The notes beneath the pieces were generated by a model. It searched no databases and was not told the DNA's origin. It saw only the letters and a program-made list of their open reading frames with translations. A program made the position numbers and the translations under genes. This document shows, piece after piece, positions 53,926-62,978 of a stretch of DNA of 64,000 nucleotides. How positions within the stretch are numbered: the first letter of the stretch is position 1; each line of letters starts with the position of its first letter. The DNA is taken from positions 121,764,764 to 121,828,763 of the forward strand of contig JAVGWX010000003.1 of the NCBI GenBank assembly GCA_036924085.1. The letters are read 5' to 3'. The stretch is from Ariolimax columbianus. Lineage: Eukaryota; Mollusca; Gastropoda; Stylommatophora; Arionidae.

Positions 53926-55230
53926 CTTTTCTTCTTCTTCTTCTTCTCTTTTTAGGAGTTACTTCTTGAAAGTTACTTCGTGTCGTAGTTTACAGCGAGA
54001 CTGTTTTATCTGTGCCTTACTGAGCCGCGTAGAGCAGTGGTTAGCGAGCTAGCTTCGCATCTGAGTGGTCCTGGGGTCATTCCCCAGTTGAGGCAGTAAT
54101 GATTTTTTCAGACCGCAATGGCTCCCGGGTCAACCATCCTTAATTGGGTACCGGTTCAGTCCGGGAAGTAAAAGCGGCGAGAGAGAGGAGATGGTTACCG
54201 TCCTCATATAGCCGAGCCTTTGAAATGTGAGATCGCTCACACCTCACACCCACTACGGCAGTAATGCTATGGGTTACTTTACTTTCAGGCCCGACACATA
54301 CGGTTTCAGCACGGCATTTTTGGGACGGTGTTTGTATTGCCAATGTGATCCTTATTTTTTAAAGCCAGACTACACGTTCAACATGTTTCCACCTGGATGC
54401 GGGATATGGTCTTGGCCAGCTATGGTTCGCTGACTCTCCTGATGCAAGCAGCCAGTTATGGTTCGCTGGCTCTCCTGATGTAAGCAGCCAGTTATGGTTC
54501 GCTGGCTCTCCTGATGTAAGCAGCCAGTTATGGTTCGCTGGCTCTCCTGATGTAAGCAGCCAGTTATGGTTCGCTGACTCTCCTGATGTAAGCAGCCAGT
54601 TATGGTTCGCTGGCTCTCCTGATGCAAGCAGCCAGTTATGGTTCACTGGCTCTCCTGATTGCAAGTAGCCAGTTATGGTTCGCTGGCTCACCTGATGTAA
54701 GCAGTCAGTTATGGTTCGCTGGCTCTCCTGATGTAAGCAGCCAGTTATGGTTCGCTGGCTCTCCTGATGTAAGCAGCCAGTTATGGTTCGCTGGCTCTCC
54801 TGATGTAAGCAGCCAGTTATGGTTCGCTGGCTCTCCTGATGTAAGCAGCCAGTTATGGTTCGCTGGCTCTCCTGATGTAAGCAGCCAGTTATGGTTCACT
54901 GGATCTCCTGATGCAAGGAACCAGCTATGGTTTGCTGGATCTCCTGATGCAAGGAACCAGCTATGGTTTGCTGGATCTCCCGATGCAAGGAACCAGCTAT
55001 GGTTTGCTGGATCTCCTGATGCAAGGAACCAGCTATGGTTGGCTGGCCTTCCTGATGCAAGCAGCAAGCTATGGTTGGCTGTCCTTCCTGATGCAAGGAA
55101 CCAGCTATGGTTGGCTGGCCTATCTGATGCAAGGAACCAGCTATGGTTGGCTGGCCTTCCAGATGCAAGCAGCAAGCTATGGTTTGCTGGATCTCCTGAT
55201 GCAAGGAACCAGCTATGGTTCGCTGGCTGG
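53926..55230 (-). repeat. SINE-A copy 8: head amplified (36-bp units), SINE-B inside
   Basis: Tail TTC run at 53930-53950, then GTGTCGTAGTTTACAGCGAG. A SINE-B insertion (54019-54284) follows, then the core GGTTTCAGCACGGCATTTTT. From about 54405 the head block (CAGCTATGGTTCGCTGAC) becomes about 22 units of 36 bases (CAGTTATGGTTCGCTGGC plus TCTCCTGATGTAAGCAGC). Three sub-blocks differ by TGTAAGCAGC, GCAAGGAACC or AAGCAGCAAG. Because 36 is divisible by three, frames such as 54622-55275 (217 codons, 12-residue repeat) stay open on both strands; they are not genes. Confidence 0.88.
54019..54284 (+). repeat. tRNA-derived SINE-B, nested in SINE-A copy 8
   Basis: Head GAGCCGCGTAGAGCAGTGG, TTAGCGAGCT and B-box-like GGGGTCATTCCCC. 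Body AGACCGCAATGGCTCCCGGG and GGTACCGGTTCAGTCCGGGA. End GGGTTACTTTACTTT. It splits the SINE-A core exactly between TGTGCCTT and TCAGGCCCGAC. The body matches 1850-2045 and 21584-21790. Confidence 0.88.
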
Positions 55231-55350
55231 CTGTCATCTCATTCACCCTGCTGCACCCTTGACCCTGTTCATTAGTTCGCCGTCCAAGCAAAATTTTAGT
55301 TTGAGGTTATGTGAAAATTGAAGAGGAAATAAATTAAAAACGAAACCTAC

Positions 55351-55493
55351 CTTTATTATCAGAGGTTTATTGATGTCATCAACAGAAATGGTGAACCTCT
55401 CATTCCAGCGTGGGTTTAGATTCTTATAAACGGTACGACTTTTGTAAACAACCTTGCTGCCAATCTTGAACTTTACATACGGGTCACTGGTCC
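55351..55493 (-). CDS. MCTP-like exon, first half of C2 domain
   Basis: The minus-strand acceptor ACATCTCGCAG/GG and donor ATAAAG/GTAGGT bound 143 bases: two bases plus 47 codons without a stop. They encode [20 protein letters not shown], then [20 protein letters not shown] and NKPLIIK. 'SDPYVKF' with a calcium-binding Asp, 'K.....NLNP.W.E.F...V' and 'PL.IK' are the opening strands of a C2 domain, closest to what I recall of MCTP1/2. It ends in phase 0, matching the exon at 34604. The SINE-A array ends only about 120 bases beyond its donor. Confidence 0.9.
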
Positions 55494-55904
55494 CTGCGAG
55501 ATGTCAATGATAATGATTGTTATATTGTTGTGAGGTTCTCACGATTAGAATTGTCTGGTTGCGTAAGAAGAAAAAGTAATGACATTATTTTTAAGAGAAT
55601 AATACCCAAGTGGTATGCAACGTTATAGTCGCTCATCGTCTACAGTAGCGTGTTGTTTTTACTGTTGTTGCTAATGTCACTCGTACTTGAATTATGTACC
55701 CTTGACATCTTTTTTTAGTGGCCGGTTACAGTTGTTGTTGGTGTTGTAGAATGCCAAGATAAGTAACTTTACTCGTATGTGCCCATTGGAAGGTCGTTAT
55801 GTGATGGTTTTCTTCTTATCCTGATGAAGATGGACTGGGGTCCTACAGTTTGTTGCTCAATGCATGCCTTCATCTGTGTGACGCTCAATACTACGGACAA
55901 ATAT
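55494..55904. other. MCTP intron, nothing recognised
   Basis: No array, SINE or coding match upstream (minus sense) of the exon. Confidence 0.4.
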
Positions 55905-56705
55905 AGTCTGATCAGTATGTTTCACGTGACCCTGACTAATATAGTCTGATCAGTATGTTTTACCTGCCACTGACTAATATAATCTGATCAGTATGTTTTA
56001 CCTGACACTGACTAACAAAGTATGACTAGTATGTTTCACCTGACCCTGTCTAACATATCCTGATCAGTGTGTTTCACCTGACCCTGACTAACACATTCTG
56101 ATCGGTGTGTTTTAGCTGACACTGACTAACAAAGTATAACTAGCATGTTTCACCTGACCCGAAATAACAGTCTGATCATTGTTTTTCATGTGACCCTGAC
56201 TAACAGTCTGATCTTTGTTTTTCCTGTGACCCTGACTAACAGTCTGATCAGTATGTTTCATGTGACCCTGACTAACAGTCTGATCAGTATGTTTCATGTG
56301 ACCCTGACTAACAGTCTGATCAGTATGTTTCATGTGGCCCTGACTAACAGTCTGATCAGTTTGTTTCATGTGGCCCTGACTAACAGTCTGATCAGTATGT
56401 TTCATGTGACCCTGACCAAGAGTCCTATCAGTATGTTTCATGTGGCTTTAAGAGTCCTATCAGTGTGTTTCATATGGCCCTAAGAGTCCTATCAGTATGT
56501 TTCATCTGGCCCTAAGAGTCCTATCAGTATGTTTCATCTGGCCCTAAGAGTCCTATCAGTATATTTCATCTGGCCCTAAGAGTTCTGTCAGTATGTTTCA
56601 TCTGGCCCTAAGAGTCCTATCAGTATGTTTCATCTGGCCCTAAGAGTCATATCAGTATGTTTCATCTGACCCTAAGAGTCTGATCAGTATGTTTCACTTG
56701 ACCGG
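55905..56705. repeat. 36-bp then 32-bp minisatellite
   Basis: Units around CTGATCAGTATGTTTCATGT and GACCCTGACTAACAGT, 36 bases apart (56281, 56317). From about 56440 a shorter 32-base form (TAAGAGTCCTATCAGTATG). In reverse complement the unit matches the start of the dispersed repeats at 14835 and 15335. Confidence 0.93.
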
Positions 56706-57175
56706 ACATTAGTCTCCTGTCATCACCAGTAGCTGGTGCGGACGTCTTAATTAATTGTTCTTGTGGATTGTGTTGTGGAATCCACTTGCACTGAGTTAAT
56801 TTACGTTTTGACGTTTCTTTGATGGCCGGTTACAGTGGCTCTTCATACATCCCGAATCGTACTTGAGAAGACGAGCTGTTGTCCCCTTGATTGTAGTACA
56901 AAGCGAGGCTTTAATAAAGAATAATCTTCTATAAAGATTACAGTATATATTTCCACCTCATTGACTAGATCCCTGCGACACAGCCTTTATGCAGAAGCAA
57001 AAAGAGGAAGTTGTTTCTACAGAGTAAGATAGCGGGCCCCCATGTACAACCTTTCAAATACAACTCTTACGACAAGACTGGCAGGTTTCCGTGTAACTAA
57101 TCTCTGCTACATTATATTGATCCGGAAACACACAGGTGTTAAGTGGCACAAGAGAAAGCAGAAATAAAACAATTT
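56706..57175. other. no recognised feature
   Basis: Presumed intron; no coding or repeat match. Confidence 0.35.
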
Positions 57176-57190
57176 AACCACCTTATAAAG

Positions 57191-57394
57191 GAAAGGCAAA
57201 CTGAGCTACATTTTATCCTCTCGTCTCGAGCCGCCCGACTCCAGTGGCAAGGGACAAGACGACTAGGGGGGGCGACTACTAGATGCAGGGGACTCCGCAT
57301 CAAGCACCCATGAAAAAGACGACGGAGTCCGGAGTGGAACCCACACTACCTGATCACGAGGCCGACGGCTTAACCACTTCGCCACGGAACCCCC
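57191..57394 (-). repeat. tRNA-derived SINE-C copy 2
   Basis: Minus-strand head GTTCCGTGGCGAAGTGGTTA, B-box-like GGGTTCCACTCCGG, and a body collinear with 19331-19521. Flanks AACCACCTTATAAAG (57176-57190) and AACCACTGTATAAG (57395-57408) look like a slightly diverged target duplication. Confidence 0.87.
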
Positions 57395-57659
57395 AACCAC
57401 TGTATAAGAATGTTGTAATATACTATTAAAAATACAATGGAAGGAGTTGGTATCCTCATAATTTAAATTGGAACTCTACAGAAGCTAACACTACAAGAAC
57501 CCACTAATGTATTACCTTGATATACACTTCGTGTAAGAGAGCAGCTGGAGTGGTTGTTGTATGCTTCACATGGACCGTAGTGGACACATGATGCATATTG
57601 ACGGAGCCACGAGGGTAGAAAATGGGAAATGGTACATTTAAACAGCCGGCTCTTATGTG

Positions 57660-57955
57660 TCAAATGTCAGGGAGGCAAGGTTCTGTTAACAAATGTCAGG
57701 GAGGGAAGGTTCTGTTAACAAATAAATACATGTCAGGGAGGCAAGGTTCTGTTAACAAATGAATACATGTCAGGGAGGCAAGGTTCTGTTAACAAATAAA
57801 TACATGTCAGGGAGGCAAGGTTCTGTTAACAAATAAATACATGTCAGGGAGGCAAGGTTCTGTTAACAAATAAATACATGTCAGGGAGGCAAGGTTCTGT
57901 TAACAAATAAATACATGTCAGGGAAGCAAGGTTCTGTTAACAAATAAATACAACA
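57660..57955. repeat. 37-bp minisatellite
   Basis: About seven units (AGGCAAGGTTCTGTTAACAA and ATAAATACATGTCAGGG), 37 bases apart (57731, 57768). The first two units lack the ATAAATAC part. Confidence 0.93.
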
Positions 57956-57999
57956 AATTGTTAAGGTTAGGGCCGGTGGAAATGGCGAACTGTTTTGGT

Positions 58000-58110
58000 T
58001 GAATTTCGATTTTTATTTATAAGGCAGTGCACGTTGTTGTATTGTGTTTTGCGCCTAATGACCCCGTGCATCCGACTTCACCAAGCATAACAAATGGGTT
58101 TACTTCCTAT
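58000..58110 (-). repeat. SINE-D/SINE-A core fragment
   Basis: GTTTTGCGCCTAATGACCCC and GTGCATCCGACTTCACCAAG are the reverse complement of the shared SINE core (compare 29110-29160). Confidence 0.6.
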
Positions 58111-58516
58111 TCATGTACAACTCTGTTGTTTCAAGAATAATCAGAGAGGTTTGAGTTGTTAGCCACAAGAAAGTTTTTTGTGGTTGTTTATAATAATCGC
58201 AATTATAGCAATTGTGACTGAAACCAGACACAGCGGTAAAGCTCTGTTCTTCTAACTTAAGAACAGAAACAGACGAGGACTGACGTTGCAGTCATATAGG
58301 TCCTTATCAATGGCCGGTAATAATGAAAACAGCACCAATGGCACGAGATAATTGAACTAAATGAACACCGTAACGTTAGAACACAGAAAAACGTAAAAAA
58401 AACGTCATTAATTAAATAAAGTAGATGTGAATGGCACGTAGCCTCTCAATGTACCTCCAGTTTAATTGAGCACCTTTTCAAAATTAATTAATTCTCAATA
58501 ATTCTAAGTGGTAAAA
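58111..58516. other. no recognised feature
   Basis: AT-rich, no coding or repeat match. Confidence 0.35.
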
Positions 58517-58518
58517 TA

Positions 58519-59103
58519 CGAGGCGTGGTCAAATAAAACCGGACCTAACTGCACCAAGTGAACATACGTACGTACGATGACGTTACTTCAGGTGCAAAAA
58601 GCACATATCAGAAGTCAAGTTTGCAGAATTTAATTATTCTCCGACTCATAGTTTCCTCAGCAGACCGTTGAAGACATGGCGGGTTTGATACAGAATCCGT
58701 CCAGAGTTGATCAGCGAGCAGTGATTCAGTTTCTAACAGCTGAAGGATGTCGTCGATCAGTTGACATTCATGGCAGAATACAGGCAGTGTATGGGGACAA
58801 AAGTGTGTCGAAGACAACAGTGAAGAACTAGACAACGATGTTTAAAGAACGACGTGAGTTAACGAAAGATCTTCAGAGGCCAGGTCAGGCGTATATTGTT
58901 GTGTCAGAAGATGCAGTCGCCAAAATTGATGCAGTGATTCGGGTGGACCGTCGCCGGAGCCTACGTTTGCTAACCGCTGTGTCGTTAGGGACAGTTAAAA
59001 TGGTTGTCAGCAAAAAACTGAAGTATCGGAAGGTGTTCACAATGAGTACCGATACTTTAGTTTCTTGCTGACCCCCATTTGAACTGTCCCTAGCGACACA
59101 GCG
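58519..59103 (+). mobile_element. mariner 5' half ending in a hairpin
   Basis: Preceded by TA. The end CGAGGCGTGGTCAAATAAAA matches the 16415-17143 mariner. The frame from 58676 starts MAGLIQNPSRVDQRAVIQF, has a helix-turn-helix region (VDIHGRIQAVYGDKSVSKTT) and one TAG where that family has Trp. It stays open through LTKDLQRPGQA and DAVIRVDRRRSLRLLT to 59071. At 58975-59029 and 59049-59103 lie 55-base arms of an inverted repeat. The sequence folds back on its own coding DNA, and the remaining half of the transposase (catalytic domain) is absent. Confidence 0.82.
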
Positions 59104-59599
59104 AATTCATAATTTCACTGCACATTCTGAAACGGTTGAAATACAGTTTTGCAGAAAAACAAAAGCAATCAATTTCACAGTTTCGATCAATAAGGATCTT
59201 TATTAATGACAAGGCAGCACAGAAAACACAACTAACCAAGCCAAATGTGCGGACATCGTCAATAGAAAACTCGATGTAAGCGTTTTTTAAAAGAAAGATA
59301 TGTTGGGAGAAATATGAAGAAAACAAAAGACTTCAACAGAAATATTGTCAATAACGAATCATCAAACAGCTGATGTAAAACGGCCGTAAGTGTAACATTC
59401 TTATTCTAAATATTAATATTACTGCAGTTCTTGCTAATACCAAAATACACAGCCCCAGAATTGGCTATACGATGATGCGACCTTGGAGTAATAATTGCGT
59501 TTTAAATTTTCTTTCTTCTTATGACGGTGTCCTTTCCCTATTCAGTGCAGCAAAAGCGTCATTTCAACCAGCATGATATTGCTGTTATGGTACATCTTC
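59104..59599. other. no recognised feature
   Basis: AT-rich sequence after the mariner fragment. Confidence 0.35.
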
Positions 59600-59995
59600 A
59601 CTTGGATTAATCTGCAGCTTCGTCTTCCCAGAATATTTGACGCATTTCCAGTGCATTCATGTCACGCGCATCATTGAATCTTAGCTCTGGTCGGCCGACT
59701 GTTCTTTAGCCATCTGCGAACTGTCTGCAGCGGACATCTTTGGTGATGCGACCATCTCCCTGCGACGAACATGACCAATCAAACGTACTATTCTCTGCCT
59801 AACGAAAATGTGCATGCTTGGGGAGACCTGTACGAGAGTGCTCCTCTGCATTTGTCATCCTGTCCGTCCATGTAATTCAAAGAATGGATCACAGGCGCAA
59901 GAGATGGATGGTGTTAAGCCTGTGCACGTGTTTGGCACAGGTTGCCCAAGTTTCGCTACCATACAGGAAGAAGCACATGCATTGTCAATATGACC
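59600..59995 (-). pseudogene. EN/RT LINE C-terminal fragment
   Basis: On minus: YGSETWATCAKHVHRLNTIH (near 59960-59900), TWTDRMTNAEEHSRTG, then DGRITKDVRC and a GRPELRFNDARDMNALEM-like end to 59620. This is the thumb and tail of the EN/RT family of 29636-32090. Two or three stops. Confidence 0.72.
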
Positions 59996-60114
59996 TTGGT
60001 TATAATTGTAAGTTTCTGGTTTTCGCAAAAGCGAGTTGAGGTACTCTTGAGGTACTCTCCAATGACAAGGGCACATCGAAAAATCGAGACATAAGCCAAA
60101 GGACGCACAGGTAA

Positions 60115-61180
60115 ATGAGCTTACAGCAGCCAGTGACTTATAGCTGCCAGCTGCCAGTGACTTATAGCTGACAGCAGCCAGAGACTTGTAGCTGACAGCA
60201 GCCAGAGACTTGTAGCTGACAGCAGCCAGAGACTTGTAGCTGACAGCAGCAAGTGACTTGTAGCTGACAGCAGCCAGAGACTTGTAGCTGACAGCAGCCA
60301 GCGACTTGTAGCTGACAACAGCCAGAGATTTATAGCTGACAGCAGCCAGAGACTTGTAGCTGACAGCAGCCAGAGACTTGTAGCTGACAGCAGCAAGTGA
60401 CTTGTAGCTGACAGCAGCAAGTGACTTGTAGCTGACAGCAGCCAGAGACTTGTAGCTGACAGCAGCAAGTGACTTGTAGCTAACAGCAGCCAGAGACTTA
60501 TAGCTGACAGCAGCCAGAGACTTGTAGCTGACAGCAGCAAGTGACTTGTAGCTGACAGCAGCCAGAGACGTGTAGCTGACAGCAGCCAGAGACTTGTAGC
60601 TGACAGCAGCCAGAGACTTGTAGCTGACAGCAGCCAGAGACTTGTAGCTGATAGCATCCAGATACTTGTAGCTGACAGCAGCAAGTGACTTGTAGCTGAC
60701 AGCAGCCAGCGACTCACGGCTGACAGCAGAAATCGTCTCACAGCTGACAGCAGCCAGCGACTCACGGCTGACAGCAGCCAGCGACTCACAGCTGACAGCA
60801 GCCAGCGACTCCCAGCTGACAGCAGCCAGCGACTCATAGCTGGCAGCTTACATTAGGGAAAGCGAACAAGAACTTCACAAAGGTCGACTAAAACCCACAT
60901 TGGGCCGACAATACAGCAGTGAATGAGCTGACAGCAACCAGCGACTCGAAACTAGGTGCTTGCGTCAATTTCAGCGATCCATAACCAACTAAGACCCTAT
61001 TTCGCCTCCAAGTTGCGGCCCTAGAAACAAACTACAGCCATTCAGAGTGGCGAAGAATTTAGTGACCGAATAGGGAAGGCAAATTAGGTCTCACAAATAC
61101 CGTGCTGAAATAGGATATGTCGGGCCGAAAGGATATCGCAGTGGCTCTGTAAACTACAACACAGCGCCGAAGAAAAAGAA
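60115..61180 (+). repeat. SINE-A copy 9 with head amplified (24-bp units)
   Basis: 60960-61180 is a diverged SINE-A body (ACCGTGCTGAAATAGGATAT, GTAAACTACAACACAGCGCC) ending GAAGAAAAAGAA. Before it lie about 35 units of 24 bases, AGCCAGAGACTTGTAGCTGA plus CAGC. They derive from the same head block (reverse complement CAGCTA...TCTCTGGCTGCTGT; compare 1603-1625). The unit of 24 keeps a 238-codon minus frame open (eight-residue repeat WLLSAxSx), which is an artefact. Confidence 0.85.
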
Positions 61181-61302
61181 TAACCCAACTTTGCACAAAA
61201 ACATCAGTACATAAACAAACCAATAAGAAGTTTCTCGTCGAAAAGCCTGACATTTGCCATTAGGAAACAATAAAACAGTCACGGAAGGTTAGCTGTCACT
61301 GC

Positions 61303-62330
61303 ATTGCATGGATGTATAACGAACCAGAAACTAATGGTAAAGAGCTGGAGAACTGGTCAAAGCAGAACGGATTACAGCTCTTGTACGATCCAAAACTACT
61401 ATCATCTTTAATAGCTGCAGATGGCGAAGAAGATACAACAAGATCATACGTCAAGTGGCGAAATCTGGAAAAGTGTCTATACCACAAACGCAACTCTGGC
61501 GCATCTTATGAAAGCAGTCAAACAAAAGAATGTATCTTTCAAGAGCCGTTTCAACTTTAAACGATCCAAATTATGCCTGTTGGCCTTTGACTTTGACAAT
61601 GAGGTGTATGTACCAACACCAGCAAAGAAATAATGAGGTCTTTGTTGAACTAACAAAAATGATCTCCAAACGTCACATACCGAGAGTCTGCAGAATCCAG
61701 TATATGTCTGGACTTATTGAAGACTCAAAGGCACTATACGAGCAATACCAACAGCTATTTGAAAGTGACCACTTCTCTGAGGACACCACTCAGACTGGAG
61801 AAGACCTCCTACATGCTATTTCAGACTCCAAAACAGAAAAATGGTGCCATCTTGTGGAAGATCTGGACATGAAATAAAACAGTCTACGCGATTGGAAAAT
61901 CATCAAGAATCTAAGTAATGACCCAGCGAGCGCACCGGGTTGGATCATGCAAGCTACATCAAACAAGAAAACCCATCAATTACTGCTGGACGGAAAAACT
62001 ACTAAAAAAAAACAAGATACAGCGAGATTGTAAAAAAGAGATGACTTATAAACGACACCCTTTTCCACAGTGTAATTAAATGCCACAATACATCAAATGA
62101 AAAACAACAAAGCAGCTGGCCCTGATAATTTGAAGACAGAGCAAATGAAAAACTTGGACCAGAAAACATCAAATAGATTCTGCAGATTTTTAGCACATGT
62201 ATCGAATCTATAGAAATCCTAAAATCTGGATGAAATCACAAGTATATAAAAGTTGATAAAGCCAGGAAAATCCCCAATTGAACTCCGACGGGTGTTGTTT
62301 TACCATCTGTTTAATGTTTTTGAAGAATTG
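61303..62330 (+). pseudogene. jockey-like LINE, endonuclease end to early RT
   Basis: Pieces: NGKELENWSKQNGLQLLYDP and a diverged RWRRGYN-type strand (61335-61440), end of an APE-type endonuclease. A linker follows (QQRNNEVFVELTKMISKRHI), then LYEQYQQLFESDHF and ISDSKTEKW. RT start: KNNKAAGPDNLKTEQMKNL near 62100-62160 and KLIKPGKSPIELR, HLFNVFEELR to 62330. The protein breaks off where the SINE-E at 62331 begins. Many stops. Confidence 0.75.
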
Positions 62331-62534
62331 AGGAGCGCGTGGCCGAATGGTTTCGATGACTGTCTGCTGACAAGGAGGGCAGCGGATCGAATCCCCGGTA
62401 AGCCATATTTTGTTTTTCTGCGTGGGGTGAAATAAACAAACATTTTCAGCACACGACGTTGCGACAACAGTGGCGAAGCGAACTGCAGTTCTCAGCCTAC
62501 AAATTCCTCGGGTACTTCAGCAATGGGAATAAAG
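62331..62534 (+). repeat. tRNA-derived SINE-E copy 2
   Basis: AGGAGCGCGTGGCCGAATGG, then the B-box-like GGATCGAATCCCCGG, GAAATAAACAAACATTTTCA, CACACGACGTTG and an end near GGGAATAAAGTAG. The head resembles a Ser/Leu-type tRNA. It interrupts or abuts the LINE RT at 62330. Confidence 0.87.
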
Positions 62535-62978
62535 TAGTACGGTATTCATTTTATTTTTTTATTTTGCAAAAACAGCGCGCGCCAAAGTTATTGACACCTC
62601 CATGAAATGATACTGGCGGGATCGTTACAGGGTTTCCTAAAACCTGCCACAACTCAAACAATATACCTCATAAGGGCGTAGCGTGACCTGAGATACATTT
62701 AGATCCTTCCGCGCGAGTGGTATTTCCTGAACCTCTAGTACTCTGAAGATGTGAAAGAAACTTCCGTGATCTGTTCGTTAGAAGTCGACTCAAAAATCAC
62801 CTATGGACCACGTTTTGCACAAACAAGCGTGGTTGCGTATAGTGTCCCTCTGTTATCCAGATACAATTTGTGTCCTCGCAATCAGGAATTAGAAGATAAA
62901 AAGAACAGTTCATCGGCAAATCACGAAACCTAATCTACGTTGTTATTGGTAGTCACTGGTACATCTTTTTCTTCTTTC
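62535..62978. other. no recognised feature
   Basis: May hold a remnant of the interrupted LINE, but no motif is visible. Confidence 0.35.

Larger units (their letters stand above)
12709..55493 (-). other. MCTP-like host gene, internal part (three exons seen)
   Basis: Three minus-strand exons, 55493-55351, 34683-34604 and 12817-12709, join into one reading frame. Exon one ends in phase 0 and exon two starts with GTG in phase 0. Exon two ends with two bases (AA) of a codon, and exon three supplies the third (A) to give Lys. All donors are GT (GTAGGT, GTAAGT, GTAAAT). The joined protein, about 110 residues, reads as one C2 domain of the MCTP family, which are ER-anchored calcium and phospholipid sensors with three C2 domains and two membrane segments. 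Both flanking parts of the gene lie outside the window or were not recognised. The two full introns are about 20.7 and 21.8 kb and hold almost all the mobile DNA listed here. Family assignment rests on recalled MCTP motif order. Confidence 0.8.

Noticed and set aside
54359..55321. Repetitive proteins of 110-217 residues on both strands
   Set aside because: 36-base units divisible by three stay open on both strands. The array derives from SINE-A and shows no coding selection.
60121..60837. 238-codon WLLSA-repeat frame
   Set aside because: 24-base SINE-A-derived array. Frame openness follows from unit length and composition.
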